A DNA stretch of 64,000 nt from Petrosia ficiformis (taxonomy: Eukaryota; Porifera; Demospongiae; Haplosclerida; Petrosiidae), in NCBI GenBank assembly GCA_947044365.1, contig OX345636.1:49144896-49208895 (forward strand), read 5' to 3'. The notes below the pieces were generated by a model. It was not told where the DNA came from. It saw only the letters and a program-made list of their open reading frames with translations, and did no database searches. The position numbers and the translations under genes are program-made. Below, piece after piece: positions 36,101 to 51,400 of the stretch (position 1 is its first letter; each line of letters starts with the position of its first letter).

Positions 36101-38635
36101 ATACAGTACTACAAGGCTTGAATATTTAGGCAACACTTGAAGAGATGGAAGAAGCCAAGTCTACATCTGGTAAACAGAAACTGTCGCTTTCTTTAAAAAA
36201 TCGGTTTAAGAAGACTTTCAAAGAGGAATTAAGAGAGATGACATTGCCAAAAGTGCCAAATAACACTTCAGCGAACACTCGTTGGGCAATTAAAACTTTT
36301 ACTGACTGGTTTGCTGCTCACAATAGCGATGCTATTGATGATGATCTTTGCCCAGAATTCCTGTCTCCCTTCTGTACCGCTGATTTGCTTAATAGATTGT
36401 TGTGTGTATTTACATCAGAAACTAGGGCAAGAGTGTCTGCCAAGAACTTTATATTCTATTTTAACAGGAATTCTGTATAATACTCTGTTTTATTCAGGTT
36501 CAATAATCATCTTATGTTGTTTATTCAATTCATTTACTCACTTATGATGGCTTCAAAGGTGTTAACTAACCACAGTGCGTATCAAACATCAAAGGGTTAT
36601 ACATGCACTGCACTGAGTGCAATGTATCACATTCATATCCCAGTGAGAAGCTTTGAAGTGTGGCTTCATCATGATATATATGTATATATGGGTTATACGC
36701 CTATTTGGAGGGATTCATGCTATATAGATCCCTAGGGATAAGCCAGAGGGATGCAAAATAGCACGAATCCTGTCAAGTTATAACTCGTATTCTCTTTTGC
36801 TGACTCATGGTATTTAAATCATATTCATACCAATTATTTATATCACATACGTATATACTGTATTGTGTTTTCAATATTCTGGCATTGATTTCATAATGCT
36901 AACAGAAGTGTGTACATGTATTAAAGTTTTTAAAAGTATTATGCTTTTAGATCACAGTGGCTTAGTCAGAAAACCATTGTTGCATTTTGAAGTACTTCAT
37001 GGTCTTATTGGGGTATGCATCATGTAACGTAGAGCCTTTAATTGGAGTATATATGGTTAGGGGTGGGGTTTCTATATTGTATGTATGGTGTTATATATGC
37101 TCTAACTATTTCATGCTAGGTCACATCACACAAGGGCCGTCTTATTGAACTTTGGCAATTTAAACTTTATAGAATTACAACATCGCACCACAATAAAAAA
37201 TATGTGATTAGTCCTGTAGGTTTTGGGTTTTTTTTTCCTGGAGATTAAGATGTTCGATTTTTTGAAATTCACTATGCAAAGACATACACTTTTCTGGCTC
37301 AAAAGCTACAGATTTCCTATCCAGCATAAATAGAAGTACAACCTAGGTTTGTGCATGGTATGTTTTTGTAGGTGAACTAGAAATTTCATCAGGGAGGTAC
37401 AGAGTAACAAAAGAGTGGGCTAGTTTGACATTTCCCTTGTTTGAACTCATTGAAACCATGGACCAAAATCATGTTCAAGATTTGATACATAATGTTATAT
37501 ACACCCTACACACTTCTTTTCTGGAGACTAACATGTTCCAAAATACACCTTTTAAAAATACACAAAAACTCGTAAAATGTCAGTATTATGTATGTCAGTG
37601 TGTTAGGCAAGTACAATAATTATGGAATGAATTTTGCCACTCCAGAAGCACTAGTTCAATTAACTAGAATTATTCATTGCAAAGTAATTATCATTTCAAC
37701 TCAATGCAATGCATTTATATATAACTATTCCAATAACAGTATGCTATTTTATCTTTGTTTCAGATACTGGTGAAAAGTTCTCAAACTCTGGTAGATCCAC
37801 TATAATAGGGTATGTAAGGAATTCAATGCTACAAAGTATAATAAGAATTATTTATTGCAGTGATTCTAATATAGTTATATATGTAATTACATAATTATAT
37901 ATATGTATATAATATATATATATATAATCATATATACATGTATATATATATATATATAGATATATACCATAGCTAACAGCCACATCAAAGTTACCGACAG
38001 GTGTTATATACGCGATTTACACCCAACAACAGGGCTGATATAAGGCCTGTAATGAATTCATAATAGATTGCATCAGTCTGAGCATGCACGGTCAAGTTGT
38101 AAATTGAAAAAAGTTAGAGACAAATGGAAAAAAGGAGCATAGAGCCGTAGATGTCAGAATATATTATATATAGCATGGCTTCTCGGTATGTATCAGCAAT
38201 ATCAGCCCTTCACTCCTCGATAGCAGCCCTCGGCTTCGCCTAAGGCTGCTACATTTGTATTTCGGGGTTGAGGTCTGATATTGCTGATACACACCTCGAA
38301 GCCATATTATATATATTACATATAGCTATATATATATATATATATATATGTATATAACATTCGTAATTCAACAAGCTTAAACATCAAGTTAGAAGAGTAC
38401 AACAAGAACACATGCAATGCATGGCTAGCACATACATTGTCTGCATTAATGTTATGGAACAATTAGCAAATTCAGATGGCAATAAAAATTTAAAATTCAC
38501 ACATAAAGTCCGCTAACATCACTTGCTGAAAATAGTGTCATTCCTTTTTGATCCTATATATCTTTGTACTGTAAGCGTAGCAATGCAGTTTCTACAAATT
38601 GCTGTCTTCCTGCTAGCCTGTATATATATATATTC

Positions 38636-38677
<42 letters not shown>

Positions 38678-41058
38678 CATGAACATGTAGTCATTTGCAC
38701 AATATGCCCATTAATGATCCTTTCGTATAAGATGCTCAATTATGTAATTATTACTAGTGAATGTTAATTACATATAGAGTACATGTATATTCCAGACTCC
38801 ATTATCTGTATTTCACTATTGCAATCAATGGGAATAATGGCACCACTTAAACTATAATTACATGTACTATCATATTATGTACATGTATATTGAACTCTGA
38901 ATCTTGACAAACTTTATAAGTTTGATGTACAGTATCTCAATTTCAAAACAAGAGATACAGTGTGAGAAAGGGAATTTACCAAGTGACTGTTTGTTAGCTA
39001 CTAAACTTTTAAAATTAGAAGATAATTTGAAGTGCCTTATATATTCTGACAGTAAAATATTGTCTTGCCTGAGAAAATCAGACTTGTTTATGTTGGCAGT
39101 GTTTGCAGAATTTTAGTTCATGTTAATCCTTCCTAGATCCTGTTCTGACGCCATTACACCTCTCCACTCTAGTTTTACTTTTAAAAATTTATTTATTTAT
39201 GACATTTGCGCTTGTACACTTTTATTGTACTTCCTATTTCTACCAGTCAATCAATGTTAGGTGTATATTATGTCTGTGATAATAATAGTGATAACCATAA
39301 TTATAATGTAGTGTTGATAATAGAATTGTAATGACAAAATGATTGATTAATTTATCATTCTTTACAATAGGAAACCTGAACAGACAGACCGAGAATCCTT
39401 TCATGATATTCTGAGGTTAAATGTTTACTCTGTTTATTGTTATTACAAACTATGCACTAGTAATCAGATAATAATAACTATTGTGACACTTTTTTAGAAT
39501 TTAAATCTATGCCCTTCTTAGTTTATTGTAAACATTTATAGACCAGCATTACAATCTTTCTGCATTATTGAAATCTGTGTTGCTATTCTGATACTAACCT
39601 GTTAAATTCTCACTGCTTATATTTGTTTTCATTGATGTGATATTTCATTTACTAACTGCATCATGCAAGGATTAATTACGTTTTTACCACTGCCGTCACA
39701 AATCATTTTGATCATTTACACTGTTGCTCAATGTGTTTTGTGGCAATAATTGTGTATATAATTTATGAGCATTGTAATTACATAATGAAGATTGCTAAAA
39801 AGTATAAAAATACACTTTTGTGGCATTATATACATTTTGTTTCCACAAGTTGGAAAAAGTTTTAAAATTGAACTAATTATAACTGTTAGGAACAGACAAT
39901 GTCTTCAGAAATTAGGGAATACTACTTCAGTTGTTTGTTGAAAGAAATGTTGAAGTTTTAGCATACATAGTTCCTTTGAAGATTTGAATAGGATTATAAA
40001 GTAGGATAAACCTTGACAGATAAAACCAAATCTAACTGAACCAACACTTAATTTGGTTTATGACAAAGTGTACATAACGTAACTAAAACATTCACTAAGT
40101 AATTCAACACTTATCCAAAGCAATGCTATTTCTATGTTGGCTGAGCCATTGAGATTAGCATGCAAAATTTACAAACTATAATTTCATAATTTGTGTGAAA
40201 CTTTAAAAGTAATGACATGGTACTGATACAATCAGCTACAAATATACTGATCTATATGATTATATTCTTGTTTTAATTCTAATTCCTCCAGTACTAATCC
40301 TGAATATTGGGATGAAAAAATTAATTTTGTCTCACAGGACTCACCATTCTTTCACTCAGGTATGGCTATACTTTTGTATGTAATTAGTGGTTTGTTTTTT
40401 GTAATTGCTAAATGGTTCTAAGAACCTATCATTGCCAAAATACAATGAATGATTTATACTGAACTTATCGTATTATGGTATTATTTGATAATTGCCAAAC
40501 TGTTTTCATCCTTTATCACATTTAACTAAACACTATGGTAGTTTGTATGACCATAATAGGACTTAGTAGATTTCTCATTTATGTTAGCTGACCATCCCTA
40601 ATGAACGACTAGTTCATAACTTGTGCAAATTGTAAGCTGTAGCATTTTATAACCTTGAGCAAAGTTAGTGCCATACTATATTTATGTATACATGTAATTA
40701 TTATTATATATTAAGCGCTAAATATTAAATAATAAAAACAATTTAATGCATGCATGAAAGAACATCTAGAGATTGGAATGGTACATTAGCAATAAAATTC
40801 AACTTAACACTTTTATATATGACAACCATACATAAGTATAGATTCTTTGTGGTTTGGTTTTATACTCTAGATATACTTAGATAAGGTTGTTATGTTGAAG
40901 TATATACTTAGTTTAATTTTGTTGCTAAATTACCATCTTTCTGTGTTGTTTTAGTTTTGATACGTATCATTACATCCTCTTTCTTTAAAAAAAAAAAACC
41001 ACCCATACATTTCAATTGCAAGTGATGAGCTGAAATCTCTGGAGGGTTATAGTAATCG

Positions 41059-41090
<32 letters not shown>

Positions 41091-42386
41091 CTGTCTGTCT
41101 GTCTGTGTGTTACCATGTAATCTTTGCAAATATTTGGTGTTACTGGTTCATTGACACTGCTTTCCAAATGCTAGAGTCTGATAATTCCGAGAGTTAAACA
41201 ATTTGTGATAATCTCGTTGACAAATCAAATGACGATCTCCAGCTTTCATGTAATCGATGGACTTTCCTCAGTTGCCATTTTCACTCACTCTGTACGTTGC
41301 GCATGTGCATTGGTGTATATAGTTTTGCAACAAAAAACAAAACTATATTATAAAGGATGCTACTGGAACATGTTCAGTCACTCTCTGGGAAGACAATATC
41401 AATACTTTAAAAGTGCGCAAGACCTATAGTTTGAACAGATTTATTGTGAAAGAATTCAACGGAAAACTCCATCTCTCAACATTGTTCAATGATTCAACCA
41501 TAGAAGAAATTTCTGACATTAACATTGGATATGTTGCAGAAGTTAGTTCTGATACAGATACATTTAGTCACCATCAATTACACAATGTACGGATTTTAGG
41601 AGTGAAGTACCTCGATGAACTCAAGAAATGACTTAACTTTAACAGTAAGGTAGTGGACAGTACATACCTGAAATTGGTGAGTGCATGTACAAAATGTCGA
41701 ATGATGCAAAATACCGAGTCCTGTGAAATACTTCTCACTACTCATTCTTTTCAAATCTTCTGAAATGCCATCACCAATGTCATTAACAGCAACTGGTGAC
41801 ATGGTACATAAACTGTGCTATAATGAAGACACCAAGATTACCAAGATGGCATTACCAACTTGTCCACCTTTTAGCCTTACATATAAGGATGACATGATAC
41901 GTTCCATCTCTAGATCATGAACTACTGACTCAGGGTTGTCTTTCGTGTTCATTTGATTCAACTATTAATTATGGTTAAAATCATTTTTGTTGTTTTTTAC
42001 TGAAACAAACATGTGCTTAATTGCATGTTGTGAACATGTTCAATGAATGCACTGAAGTGCAGAACCCTCAGTGTAAAAATTTACATTAATAAACATTTAA
42101 AGTTCACATTCTTCTCAACTCAGCTTAGACTCATATCACATACATGTACATGCACAACAAACCAATCTGTCACGCAATTTTTTGTCCCCCGCAATATTTT
42201 GTCCTAGGGATAAAAAATTTCTTGAACTTTTTCATCCTAGGACTTTACTTTAAATGTTTATTAATGTAAATTTTTACAGCGAGGGTTCTGCACTTCAGTG
42301 CATTCATTATTATTTTTATTTTCCAGACAAATCATTTTTATGGCTTGTAGGGCCATCCCTATAATTGCTTTCCACGGGGTTGAATC

Positions 42387-42418
<32 letters not shown>

Positions 42419-45400
42419 CATATATATATATATATATATATAATGTTTGTGTCACTTGTGTAACTATGGGTTGTATACGTACATGTATTTAAGAATGTTG
42501 CATCATTCCCGGGGGGCTCGGTCAATTAATTGGCGTGGCACAAAACGGTACGTGCGTTTGAGCTATAGACCAGCCAGGAAAATTTTGATTTTGGACCCCT
42601 AGAAATGGTAATATGGTGCAATCTGGGAGTAATTTGTGTGTGCATGGATGGTATCAGGTGGAATACACACAGGTCAGCATGCACTTGATGAAATCCATGA
42701 CTTGCTGATCAATACTATAGAGATGATATGCACATGGCTTGGAATGCTGACTTGACTCAATTACATACCATTATGAATCACTTTTTTGAAAACAAATAAT
42801 CATATATCACAAGATAAAGGATTAATAAAACACATTCTTCTGGGATGTCTTTGAGCATATACATTGACGATTTTATTCATGTTTAATTTAATATCTTTGA
42901 GTACAAACATTAGCACAAGAGCATTAAATCGATTCTCTCCCATAGAACCACTGTATGAATGTTTGATGAATCTAAGGGATAGATTTGCTCTCTCCACTGT
43001 TCTTGCTGTCACTAATGTCAGAAGGAGTAGATTAATAATTTTGATGATGTTTGGATACATGGCTGAGCATGCTCTACTATCAACTATAGTACCAGAGAGA
43101 GTACAGTGTACTAGGTTTGTCATCTTGACTGTCCCACATATGATTCCAAAGCTTCACCTCCTGTACAAATGAATCTGGATAAGGCATATCTTCCTTGTAA
43201 TGTTCAAATATAGTGTCTACTGCAGACTCACTCGGTAATGAAGTGTGCATAGGAATCATGCTCATGACTTTAATCGCTTTTTGAGCCATATCTCCAAACC
43301 GCATATTAAATTGTGGAATCTAAAAATGGAAGAAATATGGCTCATTTGAAATACTGCTTAGACCTTTCTGCAGGTACATTACTTCGTTGAGTCTGTCTAC
43401 CACATCGCCTTGGAGGCTCGAGAGATGAAACACCTGCTACCTGTGCCATTCTTAACATCTTTTTCCAAACTATGTCAAACTCACTTTCATCTGCAGTCCT
43501 CATTGTTGAAAAAAGAGACCTTACATAACTGACCAATTCATATCCTTGAACTATGCCTAAGACGAAACCTTGTAGTTTGCTGCTTAGTCCCTTGGTATAG
43601 CCAAAAAAACGAAGGACTATCTAAAACTACTATAAATGTCGAGTATGTTATCCGCTTCATAAGTCCATATGCCTCACAAACCACCTTACTATCCCAAGAA
43701 GATGCAAGGGAGCCTATTGCTTCAAGACAAACAAGTAAAGGCTCATACATAAGATCAAAATCATTAAGAGTTGTGTGCTTCTCAACCCATCTTGTTTCAC
43801 AAAAAACGCCAAGCTTGGGTTTCTGGATATAATCTTCCTTGATTCTCCCCTTATTTACCTCCTCTACAGCAGCTTCTAATCGTCTACTTCTTTTAGGAGA
43901 ATACTTAAAAAAATAATCCGAGTTGTTTTAGAGTATCTGACATAATATAAACTTCTTTTAATTGACAGCACTTACAAAGTGCCAAATTACGATCATGACT
44001 AGAACAGTAATGGTATACAGCTTTACGAGACTGTTTTGTAAATCGGGCTGCACATCCTGCTTGTTTTCCATCCATATTTCCAGCTCCATCCATTGTTTGG
44101 GATCGGCACAACTGAATATCAAGTAAGGCATCTTCTTCGACAGCATCCTTCCAATTTTGATATGGTTCAATGATAAGTTTATTTGGCCATCGATGTGTCA
44201 AATCAGGAAATAATACACATGCAAGACAGTAAAACCCATCAGTGCCTTTAGAATAACAGGTGTAATCAAATCTTTTTAACCAGCTTCGACAACAAAATCG
44301 ATTCATATAGCCACTCTTTGATCTCTTATCCTTATACTGGTTAGCAGGAAACTTAAAGTTGACATCTGGCTCTCTGTTCAGGATGAGCTGATACTTGATA
44401 TGATCGCTGCAGCTTTGTAATGGGTAATCTTTTATATCGATGGCTGAATCGACAGCCTTAGGCTCTTCATCATTACTACTGTAATTAAAACTATCATCTC
44501 CATAATTATCTGTATTATTGAACCAAGTTGATAACATTTATGTGATACATTGTCTCTTACCTGCTATGCTCATACCTTAATCATCATACTCATTTCTGTC
44601 GTCAATATGTTTTTCCAACTGACTTCTCATATCTATGAAATTTTTTTTTTCTTAAGTAAACACCAATAAACACTGTTTAGTTTTCACCTGCTACCTCATC
44701 ATCTTCACTTTCCTCACTGTCACAGCTATCTACCAGCTGCTTAGCTATATAAATTATTACATATACTGTGTATTCAAAATACTACATCGCCTTTTTTGCT
44801 AGACCTGAAAAGGATTCTAAAATTGATGCTTGTCTTTTACCCATCACATGTGGTATATATAATTATTATTATTGGGTATGTGCAATTTAGGGGGGGGGAG
44901 GGAGGTGAGCACCGGCTCTGACAACCACCCCCACCCCCCTAGATCCGCCACTGAAAACTGTTGTATTTTGCAGAGAAACAGTATAAATAATATGCAAAAA
45001 TCTTTAACAAGTAAGTGTGAGAAGTTGTTGCGTTTCATCATTTAGAACCTTGAAGGAGTACACTCAGCTTATCAGAGATCTGTGTACTTAGACTGTAATC
45101 AGGCCTACACTACTTCTTTAGGCCACCATTCACTTTCTCTACTCCAAACTTGGCTCCTTTTCCAACATGGAGTACTACTTTTACCAACTTGCTTCCCGGG
45201 ACTTGAAAGTTTGCCCAGCTTTTGAGTATACAGAAAGGTAGAGACACTAGTGCCATCAGCAATGCTTGATACATTGTCATGACAAAGCAAATACGTATAG
45301 TGATACTTTTTTCTCAATATATCTTGTTTTGTTTTTTGAAATATCCCAATGATTCTAGCACCATTCCAATCGCATTCGTTGTAAAATTCTGGTCTACAAG

Positions 45401-48400
45401 TATTGAGATGATACTATGAAAGAAGACAGTCTCAATGACGGCAAAGATTTGATCACGAATTGGACGCCATTTTCATAAATGTATTAGTTAATTTAGCCAC
45501 ATGGGATTAATTGCGCATGCAGTCGTGCGTATTTGTGTCCTCAGAACACGAAAGCTGTTTACTGAAACTGCCTGCTATTTTTGGAATCATAAGCATAGTA
45601 ATAAAGTTTGTGAGCAAATACATTCTTAAAATAATGAGCATAATAATTATTCATATTAAAACCATGGTATACTGATAATATAATATTATATACTACGATG
45701 AGCACTGCATGAAATGCAGAACAGTTGACACAGAGACTACCACTACTTCTAGTGGCAAAGCTGTAAGTGAAATATAAAATAGGCAGCGTCATTTGTAAGT
45801 GAACAAGAATGATAACCAATTCAATAATAATGGATATAATTATACAAAAGGTTGACCTTTAATGATGAACAAGCCTCATAGCAATCTACATAAAATATTC
45901 ACAAATCTTCTACCATTCAGAAAAAATCACTAGAAACAAGAATAATAAAAGCATCTTCAATAAAAATGGAGGAAGATTTAGGGATGTCAAAACCCAAAAA
46001 GCATGTGAACAGGACGTTAACATAGGACCTGAAATTAAACAAACCACTTCCATATAAACCTACATAAGTACAGCTCTTTGTATTTTGCTTTATAGCGGTG
46101 TAAGTACTTATGTTTTTATTATTATAATAATTTTTGGATATTTTGGTGAAATTAAATATTTAGTGTAGGCTCAAATTTACTACACTTTTCAATAAAACAG
46201 TAATGCATTTCATCCCCTTTAATTTTCTTGTTTTGTATTTTAGATGTTGATGAACCAACTATGAACTCCACTACAACATGGTATGTAATAAGTTTAGTAT
46301 TCTGCTTCACTGAACGCAAATCCAATAGCATAAACATCTTTGAATTAGACCATTAACTTAAAAAAAAAAAAAAGTGTATAGGCAGTCTATTGCTAAACTA
46401 ATAGTAATAACTTAAATTTTTTCACTATCGAATCTCATTAGTTGCATTTTAGTTTATGCGTAGCAGCATAATTATACAATACACCATACATTAGTCAATC
46501 AAAAAATAAGTCACCTAAATTTGACATTTCCCACAAACTAATTATGTTCAAATACATGTACGTACTTACCTTAATCGCTCACCATTTTGTACAGGAAGTT
46601 AATAAAATTTGGTATCTAGAAGCTTATTAATAACTGTTCCTGGATATAAAATATATTTGCTTCCTGTAGAAAATAGTGAAATGGTGTCCAATTACAGGGA
46701 AAACATTGGATCCCAAAACATTATTTTTCACGAAAGTGTCATTTTTTGAAAATTAGGTCACACCTCAACAATTGTAGCCACATGTTTTGGAACACAAATA
46801 ATGAGTCTATGATTATCTTACCGTGAAAAGCTAAGACAGTGTATATTCCAAAATGGAATATAATATACCGTATTTCCTCGAATAATACCCACACATTGAA
46901 TAGTACCTGCCCTCAAATAGTGCCCGCACTATTGTAGTGATTGAATGAAAATAGTATCCACCCTCAAATAGTACCTGCACCGCCCACTCAGGCAATGTGT
47001 TCACATTGAAAGGCATACATGTTCAAGTTGAAAGGCATGTTCCGCCCCTCCTAACGCATGCATTTAATTAATAGTACCTGCCCTCAAATAGAACCCGCCC
47101 TCAATTACTACCCACATCATCCCTGGGCCTGAAATTAATAATATCCACGGGTACTATTCGAGTAAACACAGTAGATTATGTAATGTTAGGGTTTCACACA
47201 TTGTATGCGTTTTTCATTTAACAGGACAGAAGGTATACACAATTCTGAGCTACACATGTAAGATTATAGTTGTGAATTTATATTTAGTGTTGTTTTAGTT
47301 AACTATAACTAAAATCTGTTTTAGTAAGACATTATGACAACTAAACTAAAACTAAATTGCGAGTCTACTGCAGTAGCTATAACTAACTGCAGTAGCTATA
47401 ATCTTATTTAGTCAGCTATAACTATAACTGAATGTGGTCATTATTGTCATACTAGAACACTAATAGTAATCATACTTTAACCATGATACTACTGTATGAA
47501 CCATAGCTACTTAATCCATATGCAGTGCTAAATTCTCAACATAGTTATTTTTTTACGAATTGTTTGAATTTCTATATCAGTGTACAATATTACAGTCGGC
47601 CATCGGCCATTTTCCGAGCGAATAATAAGAATGACCGTTCAAATGTGCACATGGTCGGTCATTTTAACCGGTCAATTTTTATAAAAATTAGAAAAATGTT
47701 GGGTTGATTAGTATCATTTTGTAAAATTTAGAAATTATGTTTAATGATAATGTCACTAATAATTTGTAACATACATATATACATGTATGCATACTGTACA
47801 AGTAGTCACATGTCCAAGCAATTTAAAAAATGGCCAATCAAATATCACTTTGGTTGGCTATCATGGCCAGCCAAAACTCACATCAAATATTGTACACTGC
47901 TATATGGATGGGATAATCCACCTACTGTTTTCAAGCCAAGTAATATTTGGTCCTAAAGCTTGCTTTATCTTCTTTTGAGCCTAAGGCTTGGTTAATTGAT
48001 TAGAATGACTTGTCCAGAATAACAAAAAATTTCATTTACAAACTGCTCACTCTGGCAAACTGCTAACTCTGCTAAACTTTATTTATAAGATAAGAGATGG
48101 AGTATAACAAATAACCTTCGACAGAATTACATGTAGGTAATAGGATTTCTTGTAGCAAATGAGAAAAATGATTGACGCTACCATAATATGCAATGAATCT
48201 ACATTTACATTTCCAGATGCATGTATTGCTATTATTCAAACACACTGTCATAATTAGCTTGTTTAGTTAAGCATCACAAACATCAGTATTTACTCTTGTA
48301 GAAATAGTGATGACCTACGTACATGTATATACTGTATTATTCATTAAATTTTCTCCAATAACAGGAGTGATTCTGCTAACTTTCAGCTAAAATCAGTTGA

Positions 48401-51400
48401 AGAGCTTAATGATCTTTTCAGGTAATTATTATTATTTATGTATGATTATTACTATCACAAATGATTTAAATTTTATCCTATGCTGTAGCATCACTTTATT
48501 TCTTTAAAATAATAAGAATAGATTATACTTGTCATTGTGTATGAGCTAAGCATTTCATGTAGTAATATGATAATATACATAGTCCCTCAGTTTCTGTCGT
48601 TCCTGGTTGCTTTTATCATGTACATCAATAATATTATTGTTAATATTATTGTTAATAATTATTCATCACTAATTGTATCATTCCTTTTGTCACTAAAAAC
48701 CTCAACTTTCATCAATAGTTAGGAATGATGAATGAACCAACAAAAATGGGTTGTACATGAATGCATATAGCGAAATAGACAAGAAGTGGCTGTAGCTAGA
48801 ACTTACAAGCTGCTTCCATAGGTTGACTGTTTTCAGCAATTACAATTATATCAGCAACAAGATTAGTATATGGAGAACAAGACATATGTATCCCTATAAT
48901 TGCTTTGCGATGACTGTGTATCCATTATTGCTGATGGCACTAGTGTCTTTATCTTTCTGTATACTTGAAAACTGTGCCCTGAAGTACGTAACTGCAGTCT
49001 ATTTTAATGAAAGAAACTGAAGTACTCCTTCAAGGTTCTAAATAATGACTTCCTCAATCTGGAACAAATTGTTATGATGACCTTATTAGGAAATACATTA
49101 TTTCAAATGTTTCTTCTTGTATTAAGAGTATAACTCCTTTTGTCATGTTTTAACTTATATAAATATAATGGAATTTAGTTATTCATATCGGAGAGTACTT
49201 AGTAATCTCTATGTAGGAATGGCCTAAAGAAAATGGCCGCTCCAGCAAGTATTTCAATTGCAAGTGCTAAGCTGAAACCAGCTATTATGCACAGATAAGT
49301 TTAAATATACATATAACTTTTGATATTGAGTAATTGTATGACTAACAATACCTTTTAGATGGCCTGAGAAATCGTCATTTAAGTAGAGAACTGGGGAGTA
49401 GCAAAACTGACAAAATCTTCATAGCTATAATTATCATTCAATATTATTCACTATTATTTTTATTTTTCTTAAAAATAGAATTCTACGTTTCTGAAGCTAT
49501 TAAAGTAGTTTTAGCACAAATATAAATTTATTTAAAGTTAAATTTAGGGAACAATTGTTGTACTGTTCTGTTTATTCACCTACACAACAGCCACTGAGCA
49601 ACTTGCTAACAAAAGAACATCATTTTTAATAGACTACACTGACTATTTAAGATGAATATGGATATCGGATACTGTTCAGTTGAACAGTCAGACAATACAT
49701 TTTTAATTATAATTATTACGCTTAACATAATTATGCCAATAAATATTATTATTGTTCATGAACTTCAACCTGATTATTTTATATTATATCATCAGTATAC
49801 AAGATATATTATATTATACCACAGTTCGTGGGCAGATGCCATAGTAACCTTTGATGTACCACAGTAGATACGTACGTATATGCACATAACATGCCTGTAG
49901 ACAGGGAGATTTAGTGTCTAGCCACTAAACCATCTAATTGTATTTTCATAGCTTTTATAGTAAACGCTAATTGATATAGATAGTACTATGGTTTCTACTT
50001 GAAACAATGATGTCAAATGTGATGTAATTGCATACTTTTTTGTTACCATCGTATAAAATTCATATAGCCCGCAGTTATGAGATAATTTGTCTTGGGCAAC
50101 GCCCTCAACCAATTATCTCACAGGTGTTATATGCCCATAACTGGCTCCAAACAGGGCTATATTATATGATTGAATATTATAATTATTAGTTTTCAGTAAT
50201 ATTTGGGTACTGTCTCCTGGACACCATAATCCTACAGAAATATTAATGCTGTAAATAAAACAGAATAATTATCACATATTTTATACTGAAACACACAAAA
50301 GACTGACGTTGTCTGTTTCGTGGATTCATTCATTAGATAACAATCATAACATCCAAATATACAATGATTCAAATGATATACTTCAACAATTTATCAAAAG
50401 ATTATTACACTGAGACGTATAAAAATAAAATCAAAACAACAAAAAAAAAGTTTAAAAAATTAAAGTGAGTAGGGATATATATCAAAACTGAAAAAGCACA
50501 GGAACAAATTGGAATGGTACCTTAGCAACAAAAATTAAATGCCACTTCCACATAACAACTGTACATAAGTATATATAGCTAGAGTAAAGGCAAAACACAA
50601 AGAAGTGGTACTTGTGTACAGTTGTTATGTGGAAGTGGTGTCTAATTTTGTTGCTAAGGTACAATCCCTATCCTGTTCCTGTTCTTTTTCAGTTTTGATA
50701 TACATGTATATCCCTACATACTTTACATACTACATACTACATTAAAAAAAAAAATTTCTTGTATGTATGTATGTATATATATATATATAATATTCTGGAC
50801 AACAGGACAAAAACACAAGAACCTCATGATCATGACATTTTCCATTCGAGGTAAATATCTATGTATATATGAATACACTGTTTCCCTATAACTGGTTTGA
50901 GTGAATGCTTGTTAATCTTCACCCACTATGAGCCGAGCTTAGGGGAACTATAGTTTATTTGTGTGTCTGTGTAACGACTATTGTCACTTTGATTGAGCTA
51001 CCAGCAGGCTTTGAATCATACTGGAATCAAAATAAAAGAAAAAAGGCTTTTTCTAAAGCTTTTGGTTACAAAGTTATAACTGATACACTGTAAGAACTGA
51101 TTGGCTGATTGATTGGTTAGATGAGTTTTATTTGCTTAATAATGATTTTAAATAATTATATTAATAACAAAGCATCTATAAGAACATAGAAAACCAATAC
51201 TATCATGTTTATAATGGAAAACATTTTTTACTTTTCGTTATAAACATAATTATCAGAGAGTACGGTAGTACTCTCTACGTAGGGATGGCACGGAAAAAAA
51301 ATGGCCGTCCATACATTTCAATTGCAAGTGATGACCTGAAATCTCTGGTAATATATACAGATAGGTTTTAATAACCCTACATAAGTACAGCTCATTGTAT

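Noticed and set aside
36145..36480. Host ZMYM2/QRICH1-like gene
   Set aside because: Only the N-terminal half is present, it adjoins a mobile-element-type hairpin, and the frame ends abruptly, so a mobile-element remnant is more likely.
40908..41129. Thr/His-repeat minus-strand ORF
   Set aside because: Translation of the (GT)n/(GTCT)n microsatellite.
47225..47232. 8-nt ag-gacagaag-gt micro-exon, phase 2 to 1
   Set aside because: It would connect A3 in phase but leaves phase 1, which the next exon (B3, phase 2) cannot use; too short to support.
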